A stretch of DNA of 64,000 nt from Clostridium ljungdahlii (GCF_001636845.1 NZ_LITT01000035.1:124001-188000), one strand, 5' to 3'; counted from the stretch's first letter, positions 43,993 to 53,939 are shown. A program made the numbers and translations. Notes: generated by a model from the sequence alone, not told the origin.

Positions 43993-44710
43993 TCACTGTC
44001 CGTACATCAGCCCTGCACTGATAGACGCTTTGGTATATTCACGGTTGGCGGACTTGTATTTTTCATACTCGGCGTCCTCTTTTCCAAACGCCCGAATGAC
44101 TTTCACGTCGGTAAGCCCTTCGCGGAAGAAGCGGTTCAGGCTGTCGAGCATTTTTTGCATTTTGCTGTAAAGCGGATTAGCAAAGCGGTTGATGATTAAA
44201 TAGCTGATTATAAGAAAGGGTACCACGCAAAGGAAGACAAGCACCAATTTTACATTTAAATAAAAGCGCCGTGAGGAGAATGCCCCCGATGAGATAAGCC
44301 GGAGCCATGAGCAGAAATTTGCAGCCCATTTCCACCAGCGTCTGTACCTGCGTGACGTCGTTGGTGGTGCGGGTGATTAAGCTGGAAGCTCCGAATTTGT
44401 CAAACTCGTTTTTGGAGAATTTCAGGACTTTCCCGTATACGTCCGTTCTCAGCTCAGCTCCGAGGTAGTAGGATATTTTTGAAAAGAAAAGCGTGTTGAG
44501 CAGTGCGCCCACAAGGCTTAAAATCGAAAGCCCGATCATTATAAGCCCGCCCTTTGACCAGATAAACGCGGTATCGCCCGACATGACGCCTTTGTTGACA
44601 ATGTCCGTGGTGACATAGGGCAGATAAAGCGCGCAGCCGATCTGGACAAACAAAAACAGAATGGCCAAAGCGGTCTTTGCAGCTGGCAGCCGCCTGATTA
44701 TTTTAAGCAT
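43993..44710 (-). pseudogene. ABC multidrug exporter, membrane-domain fragment with frameshift
   Basis: From ATG 44710 (AGGAG upstream): LKIIRRLPAAKTALAILFLFVQIGCALYLPYVTTDIVNKGV...FGASSLITRTTNDVTQVQTLVEM, the N-terminal transmembrane half of an MsbA/LmrA-like exporter. The frame shifts around 44220-44245 and continues as FLCVVPFLIISYLIINRFANPLYSKMQK...SANREYTKA to 43993, where AT-rich DNA begins. The nucleotide-binding domain is absent. GC-rich, unlike the flanks. Confidence 0.85.
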
Positions 44711-44843
44711 AAATTACTCCTTTCCGCCTGAAAAAAGGCGCAAAAAATATAGGCGCTGATGCCGTACTTTTTTGCAGCAGCGCCTGTTAACAAGACAAGC
44801 TCAGATCATGTTTATGAAAGATGCAGAGTCAGGGAAACAGCAG

Positions 44844-45608
44844 TCATTTCATGTAACTGTAAAGCTTTCTGTCTCGAATGACCTCTTTAATCCTCTCATT
44901 TGGCTTATCGCTAAATAATCCGCCATGATACGTTATGATATTCACGATGTCATAATCCTCAAGCTTTTTCAGTGAATCAATAGCATCATTTGCATTCACC
45001 CCATCTTCTCGCATGGGATCAGCGTTCGGTCCGACCAGCTCTCCGTGAAGAATATTCAAAGCATCCCCCGCAATGAGGGTTCTGCTCGTTTGATGATACA
45101 GACAGATGTGTCCCGGCGTATGACCGGGAGTGTGAATTACCGTAATTCCCCCGCAAAAAGGCAGTACGTCGCCATCATGAAGGGCACTGTTCACTTTAAC
45201 GCTGGAGTTTTCAAACATATCCACAATTCTTGCCTGTTCTTCTTCGGGCAAATCCTTGATGCGGTCCATGAATCCGGGGTTCAACCTTTTAACCTTTATC
45301 TCGCCCTGGATATACGGTTTGTCCTTTTCATGGGCCAGAACCGTTACCTCCGGATTTTCGCGCAAGATACCTTTGATTCCCGCAATATGGTCGATATCCT
45401 GCTGGGTGGCTATGATTTTATTTAATTTTGCAAAGGATGTTCCGGCAGTTTCCATTTGTTTTTTAATCGCCTCTAAATTATCGGGCGTTCCGGTATCAAT
45501 CAATATTACGTTATCATCATCCCATATGAGTGTAGGGTAAACGATCCGCTCCACTCTCATGACCTTCATGTGTAATTCCAGCATCTCTAAATGTTCGGCT
45601 ATTTTCAT
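44844..45608 (-). CDS. MBL-fold metallo-hydrolase
   Basis: 254 residues with zinc motif QQDIDHIAG (degenerate HxHxDH: Thr-Gln-Gln-Asp-Ile-Asp-His), HTPGHTPGHICLYH, IAGDAL and ITYHGG. The first two metal histidines are replaced by Gln residues, so a single-metal or altered site is likely. AAGGAG precedes the ATG at 45608; the frame opens at 45644. Follows the amidohydrolase in the same GC-rich operon. Substrate unknown. Confidence 0.8.
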   Translation of the reverse strand: MKIAEHLEMLELHMKVMRVERIVYPTLIWDDDNVILIDTGTPDNLEAIKKQMETAGTSFAKLNKIIATQQDIDHIAGIKGILRENPEVTVLAHEKDKPYIQGEIKVKRLNPGFMDRIKDLPEEEQARIVDMFENSSVKVNSALHDGDVLPFCGGITVIHTPGHTPGHICLYHQTSRTLIAGDALNILHGELVGPNADPMREDGVNANDAIDSLKKLEDYDIVNIITYHGGLFSDKPNERIKEVIRDRKLYSYMK

Positions 45609-45636
45609 CGTATTTTCACTCCTTAAAGTCCGGCAT

Positions 45637-46896
45637 CTAAGCATACGGGCATTTTATCAATATTGACGCAAGCCGGACTCCCTGGCGCCAAACCGCAACG
45701 GTTGATAAAGTATCGGCAATATTGGTGGTCGGGTCACCCTTCACCAGCAACAGGTCGGCGCGAGCTCCATCCACAATTCGGCCACGGTCAAAAATGCCGA
45801 AGCGGCGTGCGGGAACGGACGTGGCGGCCCTGAGCGCCTCGATTGGTGTCAGCCCGGCCCTGACGAGTAACTGCAGCTCATGATGAAGGCTGGCGCCATG
45901 CACCATACCCCCAATGGAAGGAAGCGTCGCATCGCTGCCAGCTAATAGATCGACGCCCGCATCATGGAGAGCCTTCACCGTTTCCAAAAGATATTCCGTC
46001 TTACCCTGAGGATAAGCACCTATCTGATTATTTAACGCGTTCAGCCATTCCTCACTCAATTTCGAGCTTACGCGCTCGTCCTTTGCAAACTCAGGGGAGT
46101 TGCTATCCCCTATGGTAGACGCACCGGCAGCAATTGTGGGGCATACAAACACGCCTGAATTGACAATAGCGTCGATGATCTCCTTTGTATACGGTCTATC
46201 GATGAAGATGTGCATCAAACCGTCGATGCCTCGGTTTATGGCGCGTTCGGTAGCCTTAACGGACATGGTGTGCGCAACAGCCATCTTGCCATAACGGTGA
46301 GCTTCGGCACAGGTAGCCGCAATCACTTCATCCGTGAGGTCAGGCGTACCCGGATGGCCAAATACGGTTCCGTCTTCGATCATGACCTTAATATAGTCCG
46401 CTCCCTGCCCCACACGCTCCGCAACAATACTGGCTGCCTCTTCAGGCGTTGTGGCAAATTTTTTGGGAGCTTTCACTCCGGCTCCCATTTTTGCCATGAT
46501 CGCTTTATGCTGAGCGGCGGCTTCCGGGCTTATAAGCTCGGACGGGTGGCCGCCCGGCGCTCCGACTGCCGCGAACGCTGTCAGGCAATCCGTCACATCT
46601 CTTCGCTCGGTGATTTCCTTGCTCCAGAATCCCTGCATCTGAAACGTGGTAGTAACGCCGAAGGTCAGGGAAAGCTTCAGGGTTTCCATCTTCGGATGGG
46701 AATGTGCGTCGATTAATCCCGGCAGCAGTGTACAGCCGCTCCCATCAATTATCTCCGCACCGGTAGGAGCCGGGCCTCCGACGTTTCGTATCTTTTCTCC
46801 CTTGATCGTGACAGTATCTTTATCGAGAACGCGCTCTCCGTCAAAAATCCGGGCGTTTGTGATGGTTGTAATCTGGTCTGTCATTTCATGATTCAT
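45637..46896 (-). CDS. Imidazolonepropionase-like amidohydrolase
   Basis: 419 residues. Metal motif GLIDAHSHPKM (HxH), metal-bridging lysine region ADYIKVMIEDG, HTMSVKATERA, and late metal Asp in LAGSDATLPSIGG. This is the Xaa-Pro dipeptidase/imidazolonepropionase-like subgroup of amidohydrolases, of broad substrate range. GGAGG lies eight bases before the ATG. GC-rich; probably acquired together with the MarR gene upstream and MBL gene downstream. Confidence 0.88.
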   Translation of the reverse strand: MNHEMTDQITTITNARIFDGERVLDKDTVTIKGEKIRNVGGPAPTGAEIIDGSGCTLLPGLIDAHSHPKMETLKLSLTFGVTTTFQMQGFWSKEITERRDVTDCLTAFAAVGAPGGHPSELISPEAAAQHKAIMAKMGAGVKAPKKFATTPEEAASIVAERVGQGADYIKVMIEDGTVFGHPGTPDLTDEVIAATCAEAHRYGKMAVAHTMSVKATERAINRGIDGLMHIFIDRPYTKEIIDAIVNSGVFVCPTIAAGASTIGDSNSPEFAKDERVSSKLSEEWLNALNNQIGAYPQGKTEYLLETVKALHDAGVDLLAGSDATLPSIGGMVHGASLHHELQLLVRAGLTPIEALRAATSVPARRFGIFDRGRIVDGARADLLLVKGDPTTNIADTLSTVAVWRQGVRLASILIKCPYA

Positions 46897-46957
46897 AAGA
46901 TATACCTCCGTTTCATTAATAAACCCATTTCAGTTAACAATGTCTGAGCCGATAGAG

Positions 46958-47641
46958 TTATTCTTTATCCGGCTTATCGTCGGGTTTGTGTGGTGTGCGG
47001 TCTGGTCCGAAACCCCTTCCGAATCCGCCGTGATCGGGGCCTCTGCCAAATACGCGTCGGTCGAAGCCGCGTGCTCTCATCTGCTCGATCATTTCAGGGG
47101 TTATGCCGTGAGTTTTTAAGTGCTCCTGCATTTCAGGGGTTACGCCGTGGATTCTTAAATGTTCCAGCATTTCCGGCGTCATCGCGAAATCCGGTTCACC
47201 CCCGGTCAATTTTTCGAGCTCGGCAATGATACGGCTGAGATAATCGCTGAGATTTTTGCGTTCCTCTTCACTCAAAATTTCAAAAAGCTGATCAGTGTCC
47301 TCTTTCTGCTGCTCAGCTTGTTCGGCAGCCGCCTTGCCCTCGTCGGTCAGCTTAATGTCCATCACCCGGCGGTCTGTTTCGGACTGTGTACGGGTAATGA
47401 ACCCGGCTTTTTCAAGCTTGGTCAGCAGCTCGCTCAGGGACTGATTACGCATATCCAAAAGATAGGATAGGTCCTTCTGACTGATTTCCGGCTGCATTTT
47501 AAGCATGACCAGAATGCGGCCTTGCCCACGATGGGGATTTACGAACGCTCCCTGCTCTCTGCCGCCGTGATGCTGATAGCGAAACAGCAGCATACCAGCT
47601 TTGCTGAATAGCTCCATCAAAGTGTTGTTGTTTTCCTCCAT
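46958..47641 (-). CDS. MarR-family regulator with a repeated C-terminal tail
   Basis: 227 residues. Winged helix (GRILVMLKMQPEISQKDLSYLLDMRNQSLSELLTKLEKAGFITRTQSETDRRVMDIKLTDEGKAA), then a tail with three copies of TPEMxExxxxHG (about 160-200) and a Gly/Arg/Asp-rich end (RGPDHGGFGRGFGPDRTPHK). The tail is unusual for MarR. Divergent dyad upstream at 47702-47730. GC-rich. Probably represses the amidohydrolase-MBL operon downstream. Confidence 0.87.
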   Translation of the reverse strand: MEENNNTLMELFSKAGMLLFRYQHHGGREQGAFVNPHRGQGRILVMLKMQPEISQKDLSYLLDMRNQSLSELLTKLEKAGFITRTQSETDRRVMDIKLTDEGKAAAEQAEQQKEDTDQLFEILSEEERKNLSDYLSRIIAELEKLTGGEPDFAMTPEMLEHLRIHGVTPEMQEHLKTHGITPEMIEQMRARGFDRRVFGRGPDHGGFGRGFGPDRTPHKPDDKPDKE

Positions 47642-47701
47642 GATGATTCCTCCGTTAAAATCGTTTTACGTAACATTTCATAGTCATGTACCTGAATGTT
47701 C

Positions 47702-47730
47702 GGTACCTGATTATTATATTATCAGGTACC
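47702..47730. promoter_or_regulatory. Perfect 10-bp inverted repeat, MarR operator
   Basis: GGTACCTGAT-N9-ATCAGGTACC, with further half-sites GTTCGGTACCTG at its left edge and GGCACCTGATG at 47766. About 60 bases upstream of the MarR start. Confidence 0.75.
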
Positions 47731-48120
47731 TGATGATATGTCAAGCGATTTAGAAAATAACTTAAGGCACCTGATGAAAATTCCATACTGCAGTCGAAAT
47801 CCAGTATGGAATATTACAATTTTATGCAATTTTGATTATTCACCAATAATGGTTCAATCTTTTCTGCATGTAAATGCATACATTGCCGCCGCGAATCCTG
47901 TCCAAAAACTTGTGACAGTACGAATGAATGCATAAATCCGGGTAGTATGAGGGAGATCGTAAAACGATGAACTCCCTCTAATACTTGCCCTAAGCAAAAA
48001 TAATAATTGTTATCAACAGAGTGGCGTTGACAACCCAAAAGGAGAAACTTAATTCACCGGGAGGCAGCGTTGGCATAGGGGACATTTTGCTTGAGTATTA
48101 TCTTAAACTATAATCCATTA
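47731..48120. other. Intergenic stretch without a recognisable gene
   Basis: About 390 bases of mixed composition. A stem GAGGGAG...CTCCCTC (47949-47978) is the only structure I can see. Open frames on either strand are short, lack ribosome-binding sites and show no motif. Confidence 0.5.
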
Positions 48121-48911
48121 TTACTTGTTTGAAAGGCTATCAATAAACGATTGGCTTTTCTCGGAAATCTCCGTAGACTCATAATCCTGCACATAATGTC
48201 CACAGTTTAGAAATATTATTTTCCCGTTGCTTATTTTTGAAATATAATTTGATAGTGGTCTACGCCAATTAGCTGTAGAGATACCTGTTCCACCTCCATC
48301 TGATGCAAAAAACAGCATAGGTGTATGTGCTGGAATACCGCTTTCTGATACTTTTTTTATATTTCCGCTAATAGCAGTAATTTCATTCAACATATCCGTC
48401 GACAAAGTTTTTCTATAAAACAGTGCGATAGATTTTATCTTCTTGATCTGTCAATTGTCCAGCCTTAATTGCATCTGAACTGTCGCAAATAGACGGTATA
48501 AAGCGCACTGCACCAATACGAATAAGAAATGATTGAAAGTAAAACGGAATCATATTTGGCGTCGTCATACCGGCATAAGTCTCCGGGACTGCTGGGTCAA
48601 GCCCGACAATTGCTTTAACTTCGGCGGGGTAATTTTGAGCCCAGTAAATAGCTTCCAGCCCCGCCACAGAATGCGGGAATAAAATATATGGCCCTTTTTC
48701 CCCTGCTTCTGATAATGCCGTTCTTGTTTCTCTAAGAACTGTATCGAGGTCTTTGGGTTCTTTTGTCGTATCACTAAAACCATAACCGAACGGCTCAACT
48801 ACAACGATACGATTTTTACTGCTAAGCTTGCTGTATAGACTTTTAAAGTCAAGAATCGGTGAACTGGTCCCTGAGCCTGTTAAAAAAACAAGCGTGTTAT
48901 TTCCGGTACCT
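48121..48911 (-). pseudogene. Alpha/beta-hydrolase, 5'-truncated and frameshifted
   Basis: From about 48911 the frame reads LVFLTGSGTSSPI...NRIVVVEPFGYGFSDTTK...LFPHSVAGLEAIYWAQNYPAEVKAIVGLDPAVPE (nucleophile in FPHSVAG), ends at TAG near 48413, and continues in the next frame as FYRKTLSTDMLNEIT...NCGHYVQDYES (catalytic His). Adding one T to a TTTT run at about 48415 restores the frame. The start codon region is cut off at the junction with GC-rich DNA. Confidence 0.85.
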
Positions 48912-49067
48912 TACACGTTGTCAACTGTGATATATTGCCGCAATGAGGGGTCGGCTGACAGTTTGCCAGGACGAGCGTGGAAGCTCAAGCGTACAGCGCG
49001 ATTGTATTTTACGCTGTATAGGGCCAAACTCATAGTAGCAAGCAATGCATTGTGGTACCCACAATAC

Positions 49068-49110
49068 TCAAAGGCCGATTTCCGCTTCAACGGAAACCGG
49101 CCTTTTGCTT
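49068..49110 (+). terminator. GC-rich intrinsic terminator
   Basis: GGCCGATTTCCG-CTTCAA-CGGAAACCGGCC followed by TTTTGCTT. Nothing coding is recognisable between 48912 and 49198 apart from this; the stretch is GC-rich element DNA. Confidence 0.75.
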
Positions 49111-49198
49111 GTTGGTGGCAGCGCCCCCAACCCCCTTTGATCGCACAATAAATTGTGCGGCTACGCGTCCTGCGGACGCTTCCGGGAGCATGGAAAGC

Positions 49199-50533
49199 TC
49201 AACGCTGCCCATGCTCTTTTTCTTTCTCCGCTTCGCGCCTGCCGGTACCAAGTAGATGATCAACGTTTGCTTTCACGGTCAAAATCTCTTTCATCTCATC
49301 GCGAGCCTTGCGATAATCGGCGTAGGTCACCTTTTTCTCTGCCAGAAGCGCCGCGTATTCAGCCTGCAAGCTCTTGACAGTGGGAAGTTTTTTCACGCCC
49401 AGCTCGTCAAATACTTTCTTCGCCGCCTTATGCAAAAGAATGTCGCCCTCATGTCCTGCTAGGAACTTTTTTGAATACCCCGCCTTGCGGTAGGCGACGT
49501 AGGTGTCGCGGGTTTTGGCGTAATTAATAATCTGCGTTTTCAGAACGGCGATTGCGGCCAGCCGTTTTTCAGCCGCTTTGATTTGTGCGGAAAGCTCATT
49601 GTACCGGGCGGTTGCCGAAGCCGCTTTAGCGACCAGTGCATTGTACTCCAGTAGATTGTGCTCGGTCAGATAGTTCAATGTCTGCGCCATCTGTTTGAGG
49701 TTAAACACCTTGGCCCAGCGTTCATAACCGACGCCTTTTCTGGCGCGGATCTTGGCCTGAATATCCACCAACAGATTGACCTTTTTATCCGGCGCGGGCC
49801 AGACTATTTTTTTGCGCGGCTGATGTGCCTTTTCACCGGAAAGAACGGCCCGAAGTTCTGCTTCACTGTAGCCGTTGCCCAGCGTATCCAGCCGGATAAA
49901 CCGCTTTTGATTCTTCCCGCGCAGTGCGGGAATTTTCCCCGGTTTGATTTCATATCCGGCATCCTGCAAGAGTTTCAGGAGCGCGTCAAAATAGGCGGGC
50001 TTTTGAGCTAAAGCCGTGTCTATTGCCACACGCAAAAGTTCCCGGTTTGAGGGCTTTACCCGATCACCCAGCCACTTATTATAGCTCTTGCCATGGTACT
50101 TCGGATTTTCCACGATGGACAAACCGTTCTCGATGCACAGCGTATCGTTCAGCCGCCGCACGGCTCTGGTGTTTCCCCAAAAGTTTCGGAACTTTCGGGT
50201 GCAGTCAAGGGACATGGAATTCCAGATGATATGATTATGAATGTGGTATTTGTCAATGTGAGTGCAGGCAATGAAAGCGTGGTTCCCGTCCGTAAAGCGT
50301 TTGGCAAGCTCACAGCCGATCCGGTTTGCTTCCTCCGGCGTGACCTCGCCGGGGACAAAGGACTGCCGGAGATGGTAGGCGATTACATCGTCCGCGCCGC
50401 GCGTCCTGCCGGTGAGCGCGGCATACTGCCGTTTGGAAAAAAGGGATTCGGCGTCGGCTGTCCGGCTATCGCATTCATAGCCCTGCCCTACGGACACTGA
50501 AAAGGGTAACCTATCCATGAGTAAAATTACCAA
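49199..50533 (-). pseudogene. Relaxase (MobA/VirD2 family), N-terminally truncated
   Basis: About 440 codons. GEVTPEEANRIGCELAKRF and the metal-binding HIDKYHIHNHIIWNS (HxxxxHxHNH) identify a relaxase of Tn1549/CTn-like clostridial elements; a long coiled-coil C-terminal half follows. The first roughly 45-60 residues, which hold the catalytic Tyr, are missing: the frame runs into AT-rich DNA and an IS4 fragment at about 50520. Nicking activity is therefore lost. Strong evidence that the GC-rich block came from a mobilisable or conjugative element. Confidence 0.85.
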
Positions 50534-50613
50534 TAAAAAAGTGTAGAAAAAACATAGCCAAGCCCTAAAATATAAGTTGAATTTACCGAAACAAACTTAT
50601 AGAAAAGGAGAAC

Positions 50614-50958
50614 TTGACCATGCTAAACAATCAAGAATATATTACTGCAGAATTAGAAAAAATACTATATGAAATTTTACCTATAACAAGTAAAAGATTG
50701 AAAAATCTAGTTTATATAATTATAGGGATAATATTATCAGAATCAATTGTAATCTCAGATATATCTAAGAAATTGAAAGATGATTTCACAGATGCAACTG
50801 AAGAAAGTAAAATAAAAAGAATAGATAGATTTTTTAGATCTTCACCAGTAAATCCAGACTACCTGTATTCCTTCTTCATTGAAGAGGTACTAAAAAAATA
50901 TGTAAAACGAAGTAACAATAATAAGGTAGTTATAATATTTGATCATACAACAATTTAA
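50614..50958 (+). pseudogene. IS4-family transposase, N-terminal part
   Basis: 114 codons after an AGGAGA ribosome-binding site, ending VVIIFDHTTI, which is the first catalytic Asp region (DHT) of IS4 transposases. It is cut at 50958 by the terminal repeat of an IS3-type element. Same family and strand as the C-terminal part at 43317-43811. Confidence 0.8.
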
Positions 50959-51365
50959 AGTGGACCCCTTTGTCAAGACAATTTTTTAGTATATTTATAG
51001 TTAGGTCAATAAACGTGTATTCTAGTAAATTGTCTAATAATATTTAAGATTACTTTCCTTTAGATATTCTCAACTTGTAGATAAATATTTTCATACTTAA
51101 CGCTCCGCCATAATCTTTCAATAAAAATATTATCATATGCACGTCCGCGATGATCCATACCGATTTTGGAACCTGCATTAAGAAACAAATTTGTATATTT
51201 GGAGCTTGTAAAATGGCTTCCTTGGTCACTATTCATGATTTCTGGAGATGTCCGTTTTAAAGCATTTTTACATGTTTCTAACACAAAATAAATTTCGAGG
51301 TTATCATCTACTTCCCAGTCTATAACAAAGCGCGAACACCAGTCAATAATTGCAACTAGATAAAG
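50959..51365 (-). mobile_element. IS3-family element, 3' part with truncated OrfB
   Basis: The right end reads TGTCTTGACAAAGGGGTCCA on the minus strand, typical of IS3-group terminal repeats. The OrfB part (51060-51365) has YLVAIIDWCSRFVIDWEV, NSDQGSHFTS and ERLWRSVKYENIYL, i.e. the second D and the E of the DDE core. The 5' part of OrfB is replaced at about 51365 by group II intron sequence. Inserted into the IS4 gene. Confidence 0.82.
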
Positions 51366-51485
51366 CCAGCTTCTATGTATGGGAAGTAGGATAAGCAATG
51401 GGTGTGGCCAATTAGATGACTTTCCCCAGTACTCTCCTCCGAACCACACGTACACCTCTCAATGTATGTGGCTCTCCACAAATCA
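51365..51485 (-). mobile_element. Group II intron 3' end (domains V-VI) inserted in IS3 OrfB
   Basis: Minus strand has GAGCCACATAC...GTGTACGTGTGGTTCGGAGGAGAG, the hairpin shape of group II domain V with its 3' flank, followed by a short domain VI-like segment ending where OrfB reading resumes. The upstream intron body is not adjacent, so this is a truncated remnant and differs from the intron at 55.1-56.3 kb. Confidence 0.55.
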
Positions 51486-52033
51486 TATTCCTTAAGATTA
51501 AGGCTGCTCAATATTATTATTGGATTTCTCAATGCCTCACGCACCCTTCCTAAATATATTGAACATGAATTGCTGTTTTCCTTCGCCATGTAAGAGGTTT
51601 TCCCTCTCCCGGACTACTATGAAAACTCCGTTACCTTATTATGAAAAATTCCATAACTTAGGTAATCCCCATTTAGAATCGTAAAAACAAGCTTATTGGG
51701 GTAAAAGGAGCATCCGTGTCATGTACTGAAAAGTAAATGTTATAATATGGAATTGCTATTTATGAGAACATAAAAACTATGTAATATCAGTGAATATGTC
51801 CATGAACAAATCAACTAAACTATGGTAATTAATATAACAAAAAGACGCATCAGCGATTGATACGTTTTTTAAGAAAATTACGTACTAAATTATACATTAA
51901 TCATTATCCATGATATGCTTTATCTACTTGTTTTTACCATATCAGTAGCAAGTGATAAGCCCGCTTACTTCTTTGCTTATTATACTCACTTTATTAAAAC
52001 TAAATAGTTATATAGATACAATATTTATTGATG
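51486..52033. other. Intergenic debris with terminator and repeated peptide end
   Basis: No intact gene. At 51707-51733 the plus strand encodes GASVSCTEK then stop, the same C-terminal motif found at 37870 (minus) and 54993. At 51841-51870 ACGCATCA/TGATACGT plus T6 is a likely terminator. Confidence 0.5.
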
Positions 52034-53395
52034 CTAGTTTGCTGCTACTTGATTCTTCTTTAGTTTACTATTAAAAATAATATATAGTATTACTCCAGTT
52101 AAAAAGGTAATTATTTCTGTAATGGTCATAGACCATATAACACCATGCAATCCAAAAAAATTATTCAATACTATTATGACAGGAATAAAAAGAATTCCCT
52201 GTGTAATTGACATAATTGTTGATGGTGTTCCTTGACCTGATGCTTGAAAAATTCCTATAAATAATGTTGTAAATCCATTGAAAAATGCGGAAATAAGCAT
52301 GGCAGCCATGATATAAACCCCAACACTTAATACTGCTGCATCATTAGAAAACAGATGAATAATTACATTTCTAAAAATATAAACTAAAGTAACAACTCCG
52401 CCTGATAATCCCAAAATCCATAAAGCTGATTGTTTTATACTGTCTTTTAATCTCTTAAAGTTTTCATTAGAAAAATTATATGCAATTAAAGGAATAATTC
52501 CTAGCGCGAGCCCCATTGCAATAAATTCTGGTACTTGTACAATTCTCAAAGCAATCCCAAAACTAGCTACTACACTTTCTCCATATCTAATTGAATAATT
52601 ATTCAAAAGAAGAGTTGTAATAATTAGAAAACCAGCTAGGAACAATTCAGAAACCCCAATTTTGTATATCTCTATTTTATCTTTAAGAGAAATATTAAAA
52701 TTCTTAATAAATCCTTTTAAATTGTCACTTTTTGTTTCCAAGTAGTAAACATAGTAAATAGATGAAGCTATATTAGCTAAAATCATTGATAATGCTACCC
52801 CTACAACATTAAATTTAAATAATAGTATAAATAATGGATCAAAGATAAGACTAAAAATTGTACTTACAACCATTCCGAACATTGATTCTTTTGATGCTCC
52901 TTCTGCTCTCACAACTTGCTCCAATGCAAAGTTCATTACAATTGCAAAACCACCAATAAACATAGTTAAAGAATAACTTTTTGTATAATTAATAATAGCA
53001 GAAGTATCTGCCCCCATAATCTTAACAATAGGAGTAAGTGCTATTGTTAAGATTATTCCAAGCAAAATTCCTATGATAATACTACTATAAAAAGTATATC
53101 CTGCTATCTTCTTAGCTTTCTCTATATTTTGTTTTGCAACAAGACGAGTTATAAATGTTCCGCCTCCAGCTCCTAACATATTTCCAAAAGCCATCAATAT
53201 AGTGAAGATTGGTAGTCCTAAAGTAACAGCAGTTAACATATCTGTATTGTTTAATAGTCCAATAAAAAAAGCATTAATAACGTTATATATTGTACCTACT
53301 GACATACCAATCATCATAGGAATAGATAAATGTGCAATTGCCTTAGTAATTGGTGCATTTTCTAAATAATATTCGTTTGACAATTTTTGTTTCAC
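52034..53395 (-). CDS. MATE-family multidrug efflux transporter
   Basis: About 453 residues, twelve membrane segments. N-terminal half ITKAIAHLSIPMMIGMSVGTIYNVINAFFIGLLNNTDML is the MATE hallmark; second MatE repeat from about residue 240. GGAGG precedes a GTG at 53395 by eight bases, preferred to the opening GTG at 53410. Downstream of and co-oriented with a MarR gene, separated by repeated TTAGAATTCTAA operators. Confidence 0.92.
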   Translation of the reverse strand: MKQKLSNEYYLENAPITKAIAHLSIPMMIGMSVGTIYNVINAFFIGLLNNTDMLTAVTLGLPIFTILMAFGNMLGAGGGTFITRLVAKQNIEKAKKIAGYTFYSSIIIGILLGIILTIALTPIVKIMGADTSAIINYTKSYSLTMFIGGFAIVMNFALEQVVRAEGASKESMFGMVVSTIFSLIFDPLFILLFKFNVVGVALSMILANIASSIYYVYYLETKSDNLKGFIKNFNISLKDKIEIYKIGVSELFLAGFLIITTLLLNNYSIRYGESVVASFGIALRIVQVPEFIAMGLALGIIPLIAYNFSNENFKRLKDSIKQSALWILGLSGGVVTLVYIFRNVIIHLFSNDAAVLSVGVYIMAAMLISAFFNGFTTLFIGIFQASGQGTPSTIMSITQGILFIPVIIVLNNFFGLHGVIWSMTITEIITFLTGVILYIIFNSKLKKNQVAAN

Positions 53396-53420
53396 AATTT
53401 CATCCTCCACAATAAGTATT

Positions 53421-53448
53421 CTTAGAATTCATATTCTTAGAATTCTAA
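53421..53448. promoter_or_regulatory. MarR operators upstream of MATE gene
   Basis: TTAGAATTC (53422-53430) and the full palindrome TTAGAATTCTAA (53437-53448). The same palindrome stands at 53940-53951 before the MarR gene, so one repressor can control both. Confidence 0.75.
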
Positions 53449-53479
53449 GTTTTTAGGTATAAGTTATTATATTAATAAC

Positions 53480-53917
53480 TTATAAATTTCTATCTACTTT
53501 CAATAGCAAAGCTAACAACGTCCCTTTTTCTTGATCCGTCAAGCTTTCAATAATATTTTCCTCTGTCTCAACCACTGATTTGTTAAAATCTTCTATTAAT
53601 TCAGCACCTTTAGGCAATACATATATATATTTTTGTCTCTCATTCTCTTTAGGAATTCTTCTTTCTATATATCCTTTTTTCTCTAACCCTTGAAGCATAC
53701 TTGTAATGCTTGCTTCTGTACGTTGAAATGCTCGTGCCAAATCTTTTTGAATAATACCACTGTCTTGATGTTCATAAATATAACCTATCATACGTCCTTG
53801 TTGAGAATTTAATCCTAACTTTTTTACTTTTTCATCAGAACTGAGTTTCATTTTTATCGCAATACTTCTTATTAATTGTGAATATGGCGTTTGTATAGAG
53901 TATCTAGAATTAGTCAT
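53480..53917 (-). CDS. MarR-family regulator
   Basis: 145 residues. Winged helix GRMIGYIYEHQDSGIIQKDLARAFQRTEASITSMLQGLEKKGYIERRIPKENERQKYIYVLPKGAELIEDF. AGGAGG seven bases before ATG. Controls itself and the MATE exporter through shared TTAGAATTCTAA sites; exporter and regulator form a two-gene leftward unit. Confidence 0.92.
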   Translation of the reverse strand: MTNSRYSIQTPYSQLIRSIAIKMKLSSDEKVKKLGLNSQQGRMIGYIYEHQDSGIIQKDLARAFQRTEASITSMLQGLEKKGYIERRIPKENERQKYIYVLPKGAELIEDFNKSVVETEENIIESLTDQEKGTLLALLLKVDRNL

Positions 53918-53939
53918 TCAAATTCCTCCTAAAATTCAC

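Noticed and set aside
47814-48038. A 74-residue protein on the minus strand
   Set aside because: No ribosome-binding site, no motif, and it crosses a hairpin; treated as non-coding.
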